Positions 1 through 10,000 of a DNA stretch of 64,000 nt are shown one piece after another. Every line of letters begins with the position of its first letter. Within the stretch, counting starts at the first letter, position 1. Location: assembly GCA_034008185.1 (NCBI GenBank), contig CM067084.1:63936599-64000598 (forward strand), given 5' to 3'. A program made the translations under genes and the position numbers. The DNA comes from Gorsachius magnificus (taxonomy: Eukaryota; Chordata; Aves; Pelecaniformes; Ardeidae). A model generated the notes under the pieces. The model was given only the letters and a program-made list of their open reading frames with translations. It had not been told where the DNA came from and ran no database searches.

Positions 1-390
1 GCACCATACAGCCACTTGCTCACTATACTATACTATACTCACCACTATACTCACCAATCGACCGATGCCCAGCCAGTCCCTGAGCAGTGGCCCCCTGGCC
101 AGCCTTGCTGGTAGTTTTATTGCTGAGCATGACGTCATATGGTGTGGGATATCCTTTGGTCAGTTGGGGTCAGCTGTCCCGGCTGTGCCCCCTCCCAGCT
201 TCTTGTGCACTCCCAGCCTCCTCGCTGGTGGGGTGAGAAGTAGAAAAGGCCTTGACTCGATGTAAGCACTGCTCAGCAGTAACGAAAACATCCCTGTATT
301 ATCAATGCTGTTTCCAGCACAAATCCAAAACATAGCCTCCTACTAGCTACTAGGAAGAAAATTAACTTCATCCCAGCCAAAAGCAGCACA
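1..390 (-). repeat. 3' LTR of the ERVL-like provirus (partial)
   Basis: This aligns with the first part (minus-strand reading) of the 5' LTR at 4936-5511. Shared blocks include the segment around the CRE-like site, the CAGCTGTCCCGG block and the final ...AGCACA, which reads TGTGCT as the LTR start on the minus strand. It keeps an intact TGACGTCA (130-137), whereas the other LTR has TGATGTCA. The AATAAA-like sequence downstream of this site on the minus strand (about 119-125) occurs in both LTRs. A (ACTAT)n tract at 22-51 is absent from the 5' LTR. The rest of the LTR lies left of the window. Confidence 0.88.
130..137. promoter_or_regulatory. Intact CRE palindrome in the 3' LTR
   Basis: The sequence TGACGTCA is the consensus CREB/ATF binding palindrome. 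It lies next to the LTR core that carries the AATAAA/TATA-like A/T-rich motif on the minus strand. The equivalent site in the 5' LTR (5263-5270) has lost the central CpG. Function is inferred from the motif only. Confidence 0.5.
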
Positions 391-888
391 TTCTCCACCC
401 ATTGTTCCCTACCATTTACATCATGCTTGGGTCCCACGCTATCCGGTACATCCTCATTAACCACCATCCCCCCTTCCCATCCTTTGATACAGTACACAGA
501 TACCATTCCCTTAGTGGACCACCTCTGTGAAATGTCTGTAAAATGTACATAAATGTCCACAAAATGTCCCATTGAGTTAATTTAGTCCATGACTTTGGGC
601 TTCACCTGTTATGGTGGTCACTCAGGACAGGAGAGGTGGTGTGTTGCATGGATTTACTGTGCACCAAAGCCAGCCTACGTCGGATCACTACTGCACTTCC
701 ATGGCTTCTTGTAAGGCTTGTCTTCCGTTGGTTCAGGTGGTTTCTGCCATAGCAATTCCTAGAACATGCAACTTACCTTTAAATTGTTGTAACCCATGAT
801 GTATTTCTATTACAATCTCTCCCCTGGTCCCTTTGGTCCAGTTGGGGTCAGCTGTCCCGGCTGTGCCCCCCTCCTTCTGCATTACCCA
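391..888 (-). mobile_element. ERVL 3' internal region without recognisable env
   Basis: This lies between the integrase remnant and the 3' LTR. The minus strand just before the LTR start reads purine-rich (GGGTGGAGAA at about 391-400), which fits a polypurine tract. No env motif or long ORF is visible. About 45 bases near 830-872 match the CAGCTGTCCCGGCTGTGCCC block of the LTR itself, so an LTR-derived patch lies inside the internal region. Confidence 0.6.
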
Positions 889-1522
889 TCAAGTGTACTC
901 AGGTCCTTGAGCAAAAACAATCCCATGAATAGGTTTACCGTTTCCTGAGGAAGGAATAACCCAGACTGTTTCCCCCAACAAGTTCCTTATATGTACTATG
1001 GGGATCTTATCTCCTTCTACAATGCTCAGGGGTTTTGATTGGGCAGGGCCAGGTTGACTGGAAGATCCTCTAGTGTTAACTAGCCAAGCAGCTTCTGCTA
1101 AATATGTATCCCAGTGCTCGAAGGTCCCAGCATCCATTACTCTCAGTGTAATTCTTAAAAGTCCATTGTATTGTCCAGTTTTCCTGGTGGCTGGTACATA
1201 ATAAGGGATGTCATATACCCAGCGCCTTGGCCCAAGTGTTTATGAGGTTGTTTTGGAAATGAGTCTCATTGTCTGACTCGGTTCTTTTGGGGGTGCTGTG
1301 TCACCACAAAACTTTTCAAGGCCCAAGATAGTATTCTGGGCAGTGGCATGGGGCACAGGTATGTTTTCAGCCATCCAGTAGTTGCTTCCACCATTGTAAG
1401 CACATAGTGCTTGCTGTGGAGGGTTCATGGTAGTGTGATATCAATCTACCAGGCTTCCACATATTGATATTTCAGCCATCGTCCTCTATACCAAAAAGGC
1501 TTTAGTTACTTGGCTTGTTTGA
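889..1522 (-). pseudogene. ERVL pol: integrase core and C-terminal remnant
   Basis: Minus-strand fragments resemble the integrase of ERVL-type Pol. The C-terminal part (889-1137) is open and contains the AAWLVNTRG stretch and the WVIPSSGNGKPI block typical of the family. The central part is split: 1240-1428 is open in one frame, but the residues around the expected second catalytic Asp (SDN context, about 1265-1285) fall in another frame. At least two frameshifts and several stops therefore lie between the zinc-binding end and the C-terminus. The DDE enzyme that would insert viral DNA into host DNA cannot be made from this copy. Confidence 0.75.
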
Positions 1523-2104
1523 TTATGGCACACATTTGATATTCATGGATAACCTGTGCAATAGTGTCCATGGTAAAGCCCCTTGATCATGAGCCCATCT
1601 GTATGTCACATCTCTTCCCAAATGTCCTGATGTGCCATGGGTCCATCGAGCTACAGATAGCTCACCCTTATGTTCCCAGTTCAGATGGACCTGAGCCACT
1701 TTGATTCTAGCAGCCTGGTTCACCTGCTGGTTGTTTCGATGTTCTTCAATGGCCCAACTCTTGGGTACATGAGCATCTATGTGACGTACTTTTACAACCA
1801 AGTTCTCTAACCAGGCAGCAATATCTTGCCATAAACCAGCAGCCCAGATGGGTTTGCCTCTGCGCTGCCAGTTGCTCTGCTTCCATTGCTGTAACCACCC
1901 CCACAGGGCCTTTACCACCATCCATGAGTCATCATAAAGTACTGGCCATTTTTCTTGTTCGGCAATATCTAAAGCCAGCTGGATGGTTTTCACCTCTGCA
2001 AACTGACTTGATTCACCTTCCTCTTCAGCAGTTTCTGTGACTTGTCGCATAGGACCCCACATGGCAGCCTTCCACCTTCGATGTTTTCCCATAATACAAT
2101 GTTT
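1523..2104 (-). pseudogene. ERVL pol: RNase H domain and integrase zinc-binding remnant
   Basis: An open minus-strand stretch (1523-2092) encodes most of an RNase H domain followed by the start of integrase. Visible landmarks are the SSQFAEV segment with the expected acidic residue, LYDDSW with the next Asp, and HIDAHVPKS. The last acidic position in the QQVNQA segment is Asn instead of the usual Asp. The integrase N-terminal His pair is seen in THGTSGHLGR, and the first Cys of the distal pair appears changed to Tyr. The N-terminal TDG strand of RNase H is cut off by the CR1 insertion at 2110-2467. The enzyme would be inactive on several counts. Confidence 0.8.
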
Positions 2105-2109
2105 AGTCT

Positions 2110-2467
2110 GGAGAAGAGGAGGCTGAGGGGAGACCTTATTGCCCTCTAAAACTACCTGAAAGGAGGCTGTATTGAGGTGGGGGTTGGCCTCTTCTCCCTG
2201 GTAATGGGCGATAGGACGAGGGGAAATGGTCTAAAGTTGCGCCAGGGCAGGTTTAGGTTAGACATAGGAAAAACGTCATCACAGAAAAGGTTGTCAGGCA
2301 GTGGAAAGGGCTGCCCAGGGAAGTGGTTGAGTCCCCATCCATGGAGGTATTTAAAAGCCAGGTAGACAAGGTGCTTAGAGACATGGTTTAGTGGTGGGAT
2401 GGCAGTGTTAGGTTAACGGTTGGGCTTGATGATCTTAAAGGTCTTTTCCAACCTAAACAATTCCATG
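2110..2467 (+). mobile_element. CR1 LINE 3' fragment inserted in ERVL pol
   Basis: This is a 5'-truncated CR1 3' end in plus orientation. It begins GGAGAAGAGGAGGCTGAGGG, has the GATAGGACGAGGGGAAATGG and GGAAGTGGTTGAG blocks, and ends in the CR1 tail TTCCAACCTAAACAATTCCATG. The pentamer AGTCT occurs directly before (2105-2109) and after (2468-2472), which I read as a short target-site duplication. It is the same subfamily as the tail at 32652. The ERVL pol reading resumes on both sides, so the CR1 arrived after the provirus. Confidence 0.92.
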
Positions 2468-2472
2468 AGTCT

Positions 2473-3233
2473 AACAGGGCATATTGCTTTTAATTTTCTG
2501 GTAATTTACTATACAGTGGGGCCTCTTCAGCATGAGGTCCTCTGGTGATGCTCCGAAGTTTCACCCCTCTGGCCAGTCCATGAGCAATTCCAGGATTCCC
2601 AGGCGGTCGGGTTTTCACATTCAAGCCCATTGTGTTATCAGTATGACCCACTTATTCCATGTAGCATCAGTTGGGTGATGCGTAGGGGGGACCTTCCCTC
2701 TGAACATCCAGCTGAGCAGTGGTAGATGAGGTGCCAAAAGGACCTGTGCTTCAGTACCAACTACTTCTGAAGTGGCTTGAATTCCTTCATATGCTGCTAA
2801 TACTTCTTTTTTAGTTGGAGTGTAACAAGCTTTAGATCCCCTGTATCCCCAGCTCCAAAACCTTAGAGGTTGACCTTGAGTCCCTCCAGGCAGGGTTGTT
2901 ATCCCTGGCTAAGGTGTAAAGCATGTTTTTCACATCTTCTCCCCGGACTGGCCTGAGGACTGTTGCACAAGCTATTTTCTTTTTCATTTGTTCAAAGGCT
3001 TGCTGCTGCTCAGGGCCCTATTAAAAGTTGTTCTTCCAGGTCACTTGATAGGGAGGGCTTATGATCAGACTGTAACCTGCAATATGCATTCTCCAAAAAC
3101 CCACGATATCTAAGAGAGCTTGTGTTTCTTTTTTGTTAGTTGGTGGAGACATGGCTCTTAGTTTATTCATTATATCTATTGGGATCTGACAATGCCCGTC
3201 TTGCCATTTTACTCCTAAAAACTGGATTGTTGC
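2473..3233 (-). pseudogene. ERVL pol: RT thumb/connection remnant
   Basis: The minus strand encodes the FLGVKWQDGHCQIP segment, the SPPTNKKETQALL block and FWRMHIAGYS, all characteristic of the region just after the RT catalytic core in ERVL Pol. The EQQQAFEQMK segment and the linker to RNase H follow, broken by several stop codons and frame changes between 2500 and 3020. The RT fingers/palm with its YxDD site and the protease are missing: the open frame runs straight from Gag-like sequence into this region (see 3234-4560). Confidence 0.75.
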
Positions 3234-4560
3234 TTTTCCTTGCAGTTCCTGTACCCGAGCTTCTAGTCTCGAGGTAGGTTCACCATCCCACTTCTTCATG
3301 TCCTCCTCTGGTCATGCAGGAAGAACCACAGGCTTGCACGTGGTGTGTGCCACCAGTACTCTTTCCCCTGAACAGAAAAAGGCTGACTCTTAATAGCTGA
3401 GGCCTTGGTTGAAGTGTGTAAGGAAGACCACCTCTTCTCGGCTTGCTCAGATGTTTTTTGGGTCAGTCTTGTCTATAGCTGAGACACAGGCCCACGTGGA
3501 AGAAGCAAGATTATCTTTCTATTCTTGGAGTTGTCTGGCCAGTCCATCTACACTTGGTGCCTCCCTGTCTCTCCAGCTCATTATCTCCAGTGTGTGGGTG
3601 TATGATGTCGGTGGATTTCATACAAACTTTCACCACATGGACCATATGCACTGGATTTCATCTGGGTCTTTGGATGCCTGGTTGTCATCCAGGTTTTCAT
3701 AGATCACCTCCAAAATGGTTAATTCCCTCAGATACTGGATACCTCCCTCAATGGTGGTCCATTTGCTTTGGGAATTTGCAAGTTCTTTGTTGAAGGGGAT
3801 ATCTGTCCTTCACACTTGACAGGAATAGCTGCCAAAGACTGAGTACGCCCACCTTTCTTCCAATCGCTTTGTCAATGGCTTTATGCTTTGCAAGGGATCC
3901 TAGCTGCCAGGCTTCCTTACCCTCTGATTCCTGACTACTGGCCCCAATATCCCAGCACTGGAGTACCCAGCTGAGACAGCTCACCTGGCTGACAGCTAAA
4001 GTCTTTTCGCATATCTTGCAGTTCATTTAGGGATAGGTATCATTTATTATTTCAGTCTCTTCCTCCTCCTGTTCTTGTGACTGCTCTGCTGCCCAACAGG
4101 CTGCCTCTTCTGATTCTTTCTCCTGCTGCCTCTTACGAAAAGCTTCTTTATCCCTTACTAAACGAGCTGACTTCCACTTCCATTGTTTCTTTTTTAGTTA
4201 TGGGGCGACTGATACAGTGTCTGGTTTAGCCATAGTGTCTGTTGGTATGTTTTCCTTTTCCTCCCCCTAAGGGTGCTGCATAATATTGAGCGGTGTTTGG
4301 TAGATGCTGGCCAGGGCCCTGCACAGTGTGGTAAGTTGTGCCTCTTTGGAGTAGCCATGGCTTTCCCCTCCCCTCCCCCCCCCCACCCCCAACCATTCTA
4401 TCACTTCATCAGGATCCTGCAGTTGTTCAGGAGTGAAGTTCCAGACCATCGCAGGTGAGAAGTTCTCTAGATACCTGCCCATGTTCTCCCACATGCCATG
4501 CCACCCATGGTGATACTCTTGCAGAGCCTGGGTCATACTCCGAAATTGTTAACCTTGCAC
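3234..4560 (-). pseudogene. ERVL gag remnant
   Basis: Minus-strand gag-like fragments are spread over three frames. 4267-4536 is an open segment containing FTPEQLQDPDEVIEWLG and LCRALASIY. 4040-4200 is a charged KEAFRKRQQEKESEEAA stretch that would form a coiled coil. 3748-4026 contains VLQCWDIGASS, GSLAKHKAIDKAIG and LFLSSVKDRYP. 3234-3430 has WWHTPRASLWFF and KKWDGEPTSRLEARVQELQG. Stops and frameshifts separate these blocks. The gag assignment rests on position between leader and pol and on remembered family patterns. The last block reads without a stop into the RT remnant, implying an internal deletion. Confidence 0.65.
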
Positions 4561-4910
4561 AAAACCAAAGCAATATTCCTAAGAAAAAACAACAGAAGTA
4601 TTTTAACTACCCAAGGTTGCTCAAGGTATTGGGAAGTTATGGTAACGAGGGAGAAAACATCATTAAGCTCAAGGTCAGTGTTTCAAGAACAAATCTCCCA
4701 GTCACACCATCACTAATCACTACAGAGCACAGCAAACTGCAAAAGCCAACACCAATCTTTAACATGTACAGCAAAATAAAGAGCATGGCGCAGATCAGAT
4801 AAACTAATATCGAGAACAGATGGATCAATATTGTGAACCGCAACTGTTAACAGATATAAATCTCTTCTTATATCCTCTGGTCAGTCTGTTATTATCTCAA
4901 ACCCTTTGAG
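4561..4910 (-). mobile_element. ERVL 5' leader with a short hydrophobic ORF
   Basis: This lies between the candidate primer-binding site and gag. The minus strand holds a stop-free hydrophobic frame at 4637-4843; from its first ATG at 4786 it is 49 codons, with the segment AMLFILLYMLKIGVGF followed by a Cys-containing stretch. It survives although gag and pol around it are full of stops. Whether it was ever translated is unknown. Confidence 0.4.
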
Positions 4911-4927
4911 CCCTATGTTATGTGCCA
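4911..4927 (-). other. Candidate retroviral primer-binding site
   Basis: The minus strand reads TGGCACATAACATAGGG, eight bases inside the 5' LTR edge. It starts with TGG, as all sites complementary to a tRNA CCA end do. It resembles a tRNA-Lys type site that has lost its CpG dinucleotides, but the match is imperfect. Confidence 0.35.
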
Positions 4928-4935
4928 AAAAGGAC

Positions 4936-5511
4936 TGTCGTGGTTTAACCCCAGCCAGCAACTAAACACCACCCAGCTGTTCGCTTTCTCCCGCGCCCCC
5001 CCACCCCCAGCAGGATGGGGGGAAGAGAATTGGAAGGGTAAAAGTGAGAAAACTGATGGGTTGAGGTAAAGGCAGTTTAATAATCGAAATAAAATTGAAA
5101 AAATAATAATTATAAATTGCAATGAAAAGGGAAATAATAAAGAGAAATAAAACCCAAGAAAGACAAGTGATGCAAATGAAAACAGTTGCTCACCACCAAC
5201 TGACCAATGCCCAGCCTGTCCCTGAGCAGTGGCCAACCTTCCCCCAGTTTTATTGCTGAGCATGATGTCATATGGTGTGGGATATCCCTTTGGTCAGTTG
5301 GGGTCAGCTGTCCCGGTTGTGCCCCACCCCAGCCTCCCCACTGGTGGGATGGGGTGAAGAGCAGAAAAGGCCTTGACTCTGTGTAAGCCCTGCTCAGCAG
5401 TAACTGACACATCCCTGTGTTACCAGCTCTGTTTCCAGCACAAATCCAAACCACAGCCCCATACCAGCTACTGTGAAGAAAATTAATTCTATCCCAGCTG
5501 CAACTAGCACA
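4936..5511 (-). repeat. 5' LTR of the ERVL-like provirus
   Basis: This is a 576-base LTR bounded by TG...CA. On the plus strand it starts TGTCGTGGTTTAACCCCAGC, a very familiar avian LTR edge, and ends ...CAACTAGCACA. On the minus strand (sense) it begins TGTGCTAG. It carries a decayed CRE (TGATGTCA, 5263-5270) followed by an AATAAAAC motif (about 5249-5256) that could act as TATA or polyadenylation signal. The far end has AT-rich sequence (5075-5150). It pairs with the partial LTR at 1-390. Confidence 0.9.
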
Positions 5512-6938
5512 GAAGGTCAGATGGTATCTTCAGAAAAGCAGAAGCAGAAGTATAATTTCCATGTGTGAAGCAGGTAATAGGAAGTTATCTGCTTAAAAAT
5601 ACGTGCACACAAGTATGCTATGCTGAAATACATGTTTCAATTTTTTATTTTATTTTTTTTTTGGTAAGGAGAAGTGGCATGTTTTGGGTTTAGGAGTTGT
5701 TTTGACTCATTAGAGCCACCCCTTTTTATGTGTAGTAGGTCTGGAAGTTTTGCCATTATTCTGCACAGAAATTTGTCTCTTTGAGGCTAATATTAAATTT
5801 AATAATATTGTAGGTGTTGTTAGAGCTTTTGAACACAAAGGTAGTTGAACTGTTTTGAACATTAGAACTTTGCCAAGCAATTTAACTCAAGTAGAGGTCT
5901 AAGTTTAAAATGGAGGGAAACCTTTGCAATGTTTGTACAAGAATATTTATATTTCACTGTTCTTGTTTGTATATCATATAGGTTTAGTTTTAGGTGAAAA
6001 AGAAATTAATGTTTAAAGAAAAAGTTCAAAGAAATTATACAGAATATCTGAATTTCAAAGTGAACTTTACACTTTAATTGCATGACTCTTTGTTTTTGAA
6101 AAACATAATCTTCCATTATTTGCATTCAGTTCTATGTACAAATGCTAAGACCAACAGGGACAATTATATAGTTGTGCTTATTTGGCACATTGCAAATTCA
6201 GTAGGGGAAACTAGATAGCGGTACACCAAAAAAAAGAGAGATGGGACATCTCTGGTTTGGATTATCTTGGATAAACAGCATCTGAACATGAGCTGATAAC
6301 ATTTGCACAGCTTTCCACTGTGCTACGTGAAATTTCCCATTTTTGGTACCTGCTAACTCAGACATGTTGATGTTGCATACTATTGAGTGAAGAATTTCCC
6401 AGCATGGTGCTTGTTTCAGGAATGAAATCATGAGCTTTGTCATAGAGAGAATCTATCCTGGGTGTTTGGGGTTTGGTTTTTTTGTGTGTGTGTTCAATTC
6501 CAAATGCTTTCTGTAATTACAGAATCAAGAGTGAATGTTACAGCAGTGGTGTGTTTGAATTTCTTTTGGCTTCTCTTGCTATAAAATGCCATATTTTAGG
6601 AGCTTTGTGTTGTCGTACCTAGGCTCTAGTGAAAAAGAAAACAAGCATTTTGACAGTACTGTCATTTTTGCTTCTTGGTGCAACACCTTTCTCCTTTCTA
6701 GGACAACAGGACAAAATCCAGTTTCTGGCTGCAGGTATAAATGCTGGTTGTCTGGCTTGTAGGATATGTTTTTGTTAACAGATAAAGCGGTAGTCCCTGG
6801 CTGCTTAAAACACTGTGATCCCTGTGGGAATTCCTGTCCTTTTTGGGAAAATGCTTCTTTAGTAATTGCTGAAGTGTTGCCTCTATCTTGTACTTAATTT
6901 TCACTTCTTCAAAATGCTTATATTTGTTCTCTTTGTAG
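5512..6938. other. ADGRA3 intron, non-coding
   Basis: Unique-looking AT-rich intron sequence between the provirus and the first visible ADGRA3 exon. It ends in a pyrimidine-rich stretch and TTTGTAG acceptor at 6938. I see no exon, RNA gene or recognisable repeat apart from a T-rich tract near 5640-5662. Confidence 0.7.
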
Positions 6939-7088
6939 ATGCCGCTCAACCTTACTAATGCCGTGGCAACAGCAAGACAGCTCTTGGCTTACACTGTTGA
7001 AGCAGCAAATTTTTCTGATAAGATGGATGTCATTTTTGTGGCTGAAATGATAGAGAAATTTGGAAGATTTGCTGAAAAATATAAAGAG
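6939..7088 (+). CDS. ADGRA3: ADGRA3 window exon 1 (extracellular)
   Basis: 50 codons, phase 0 at both ends, acceptor TTTGTAG and donor GAG|GTAACT. It contains [19 protein letters not shown] and [17 protein letters not shown], from the ectodomain ahead of the GAIN core. Two N-glycosylation sequons are visible (NLT at residue 4, NFS at residue 24). The leading ATG is an internal Met, because the frame continues from an upstream exon outside the window. If the human 19-exon structure holds, this is about exon 10. Confidence 0.95.
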
Positions 7089-10000
7089 GTAACTGGATAA
7101 TTTGCCATCATTTTAAAGATACGCAAAGTGTTTGTCCTTTATTCTGAGCGGTGAAACCTTCTCAACGTTACATGCAGGTACTGAGTGAGTGGATTATCAG
7201 ATTCTATTCCCTGTTTTTGTTTGTTTAGTAGGTCCCTGAAGTTGCTGACCCATGGTCACAGACTTTGCATTCGTGCTGAGATGATCCAGCATTCACTGGA
7301 CCTGTAATGTGAGTAACACCTCTGGTCAGCACTGGAGCAGGGAGATAGGTACAGTAAGTCTGTTTTTATTTAATATGGAGTGGGTCACACAGGTTTTCAT
7401 TGGTATGTTGTTATCTAAAAATACAAATAATGAAAGCCTCAGAGATCCTCTCAATAATGAATAAAACAAGACTTACCTTCTCCCCTCCCACGATGGTAGC
7501 CTGTCTTTGTTCAGTATTGAGCTGTATCTCTAAGGTTTTCACTATTCCTATATCTTGCAGGATATAAGACAAGACATTAAAATAAAATCTTAGAGAACGC
7601 TCTTTTTTGGGGAGAAAAATGAGAGTGGCTGAATAGTCCCACCAGTGGGTAGGAACTCTCTGTTTCACTGCTGAACAGAGGTTATATTGATCTCACTGTA
7701 CAGTGCATGTTGGGAAGTTGGAGACCACAATGCCTCAATTTTAAACTTGTGCAAAAAAAAAGCCAAATTTCCCCATCCACCCTCAGCAAAAACCATAAAT
7801 GCTGGTTGTAAATTCTTTGCAGAACTCCTTGGAGAATTTTCAGGCTAAACCTCCTTTTTACAATCATGGCTTGGAGTTTTGTGTGTATGTGTATTTTGGA
7901 ATTATACAAGTGGTTCATTAAATGGCTGGGTTGGTATCCAGTTGAAAATAGAAACATGTTTTAGTTTGCTGTATGATTTGTTAACGTTATAGGGATATTC
8001 TTCTCTCAGCTGTAATTTATTGCCTGTAGAATGACACAATCTGGCTTTACTTTGCCGTGTTTGGAGGTAGTAGCTGATATGAAAATATCTAGGTTAAACT
8101 CATAGGAAGTTTTGGTCTTAGATTATGTATTTTTGAAGTCAGCCTTTGATTTGCGACAATTATGAATATCTATTTTAAATAATTTTTCGTATTGTCAGTT
8201 CTTTACTTTTTTTACAGTGGCTATTCTGAAAGATAAATACTGTAAATTATAAAAAGCTTAATTTAATAGCTTTTTCGTGTCAGAAGAAGAAACAAGACAA
8301 ATGTTCAGAAAATTCTTAACAGATTGTCTCAAGTTAGAATGCAGTTGGAAAAACTTGTATGTACCTTGATAAGAAGGGAAGAGAATAATGTGTAATTTTT
8401 TTGAAGTATGAAACAACTTGAGTCCTGTGACTTCAAGATCTTAATACTGACAATTTATTGTAAACCCACCATTTGTTGGTGTGTAAAACATGTTACCAGT
8501 TTTCAAACAGTAATAACTCATAATAAGCATCTTCAATTATTGTAACTTTGATTTGTTCTTGAATTTAATGAAAAGGCTATAGCCTGCAAATGCTGCTTGA
8601 GGCTCTGTCTTAGCTGTGAGAATGTTTACTGATTGTAGCTTCTGTCTCTAAAAGGGACAGTTCTTAAAACAGTAAATATTTTTAGATTCCTGTTCTTGCC
8701 TTTATTTTTAAAGATTTAAAAACAAAAACAAACAAACAAAAAAAACCCCAAAAAACCCTATAGTGTTCTCTCCTTATTACTAATATTCTGAAAAGAAATT
8801 GGGAAGCCTCGATGGTAGAGGAGATGTTTTTCCTACTCCACCCTGTCTCTATGCAGAAAATTCCAGTCCCTAAATTTAGGCACTGTGAATTGCATTTCAG
8901 CTCAATTCAACTAGAAAACACGTGTACCTTCACTTTTGGTACAATATTTGTCACTGTTTCTTAAATGTGAAAATCCAGTGTAGGTCAATGGTGTCAGTGT
9001 AGGTGCTTGCTAATTTTGGTAGTTGTGGACAAAATAAATGAATTCCCTTTTATAGTTTGTATTTGTCCGTCATATAGAAGACAGGGTGTGAGCATAAAGT
9101 TACAACAATGTAATTGGTGGTTTGAAAGCATCTCTGGTACCTGTGGGTATTTGCTGTCTCTCATGTCTATCCTGCAACCTAAAACAGCTCATGCAAAATT
9201 GAAGGCAAGGAAGGAATCAAAGAAAAGGCAGACAAAACGAAAAGAAGTGAATCAGAAGGGTTGTATGCTAATTTTTGCCTGTATTGCTCTTTTCTCATTA
9301 TCTTTCCCCATACTGCAAACTGTATTGCTGTTGATTTATAGTTTATTTAGGTTTAAAGCTGATTATAAATAGTCCCTTTAAATAATTAGTACAGTAGAAT
9401 GTGTAGCATTACACTCTTTGCTTTTAATGAAATATCTGTATTTTTCATGTTTTTGTTTTCTGTGTGTAATGTAAATAGAAATTGCATTGGCATAACATTT
9501 TGTTAGATGGAGGTAAATGTCAAAGTATTTCAGTTCTCAACTTGACAAGTGGTGATTGAAATAGGAACAACCTATTTCCTTTTTAATTTGTATTGTCTGG
9601 TAATCCTACTTGATGAATGCTTTCAAATATATAAAATAGTCTTGTTTCTCTTCCCTGTTAGCTTGGCGATGTGATGGTGGACATAGCAAGTAACATTATG
9701 TTAGCTGATGAACGTGTTCTGTGGATGGCACAAAGAGAAGCCAAGGCTTGCACTAGAATTGTACAGTGTCTACAGAAAATTGCTATGTATCGGCTTGCAA
9801 ATGGAGCTCAAGTTTATTCTACTGTAAGTATACATTTATTTATTTAGAAGACATTTTGCTGGCCCTTGAGTTTCAATGGCTTTTTATTTTTCTTAATAAA
9901 TGTTGGCATTATCTGAAATGCCTACTGTTTCTGTAGGGAGAAGAGGAATACTCTGAACAGATTTATCCCTGCCAGATAAACAGAAACAGTTTTCTGGGTG

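Larger units (their letters stand above)
1..5511 (-). mobile_element. ERVL-like endogenous retrovirus, two LTRs, decayed; 3' LTR cut by window edge
   Basis: This is a provirus read on the minus strand: 5' LTR (4936-5511), gag remnant, pol remnant (RT connection, RNase H, integrase), a short 3' region, then the 3' LTR (390 down to below 1). The two LTRs are clearly homologous but differ at many sites and by indels, so the insertion is old. The RNase H and integrase remnants resemble class III (ERVL) elements. All genes carry stops and frameshifts, and no env-like ORF is visible between integrase and the 3' LTR. The interior is only about 4.5 kb, including a nested CR1, and is shortened by an internal deletion. 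It lies antisense in an ADGRA3 intron. The right flank after 5511 starts gaagg, which is the half-site to look for beyond the left edge. The ERVL assignment is from memory of family motifs. Confidence 0.88.

Noticed and set aside
5110..5454. 114-codon minus-strand frame
   Set aside because: It lies entirely within the 5' LTR and is an open stretch of LTR sequence, not a gene.
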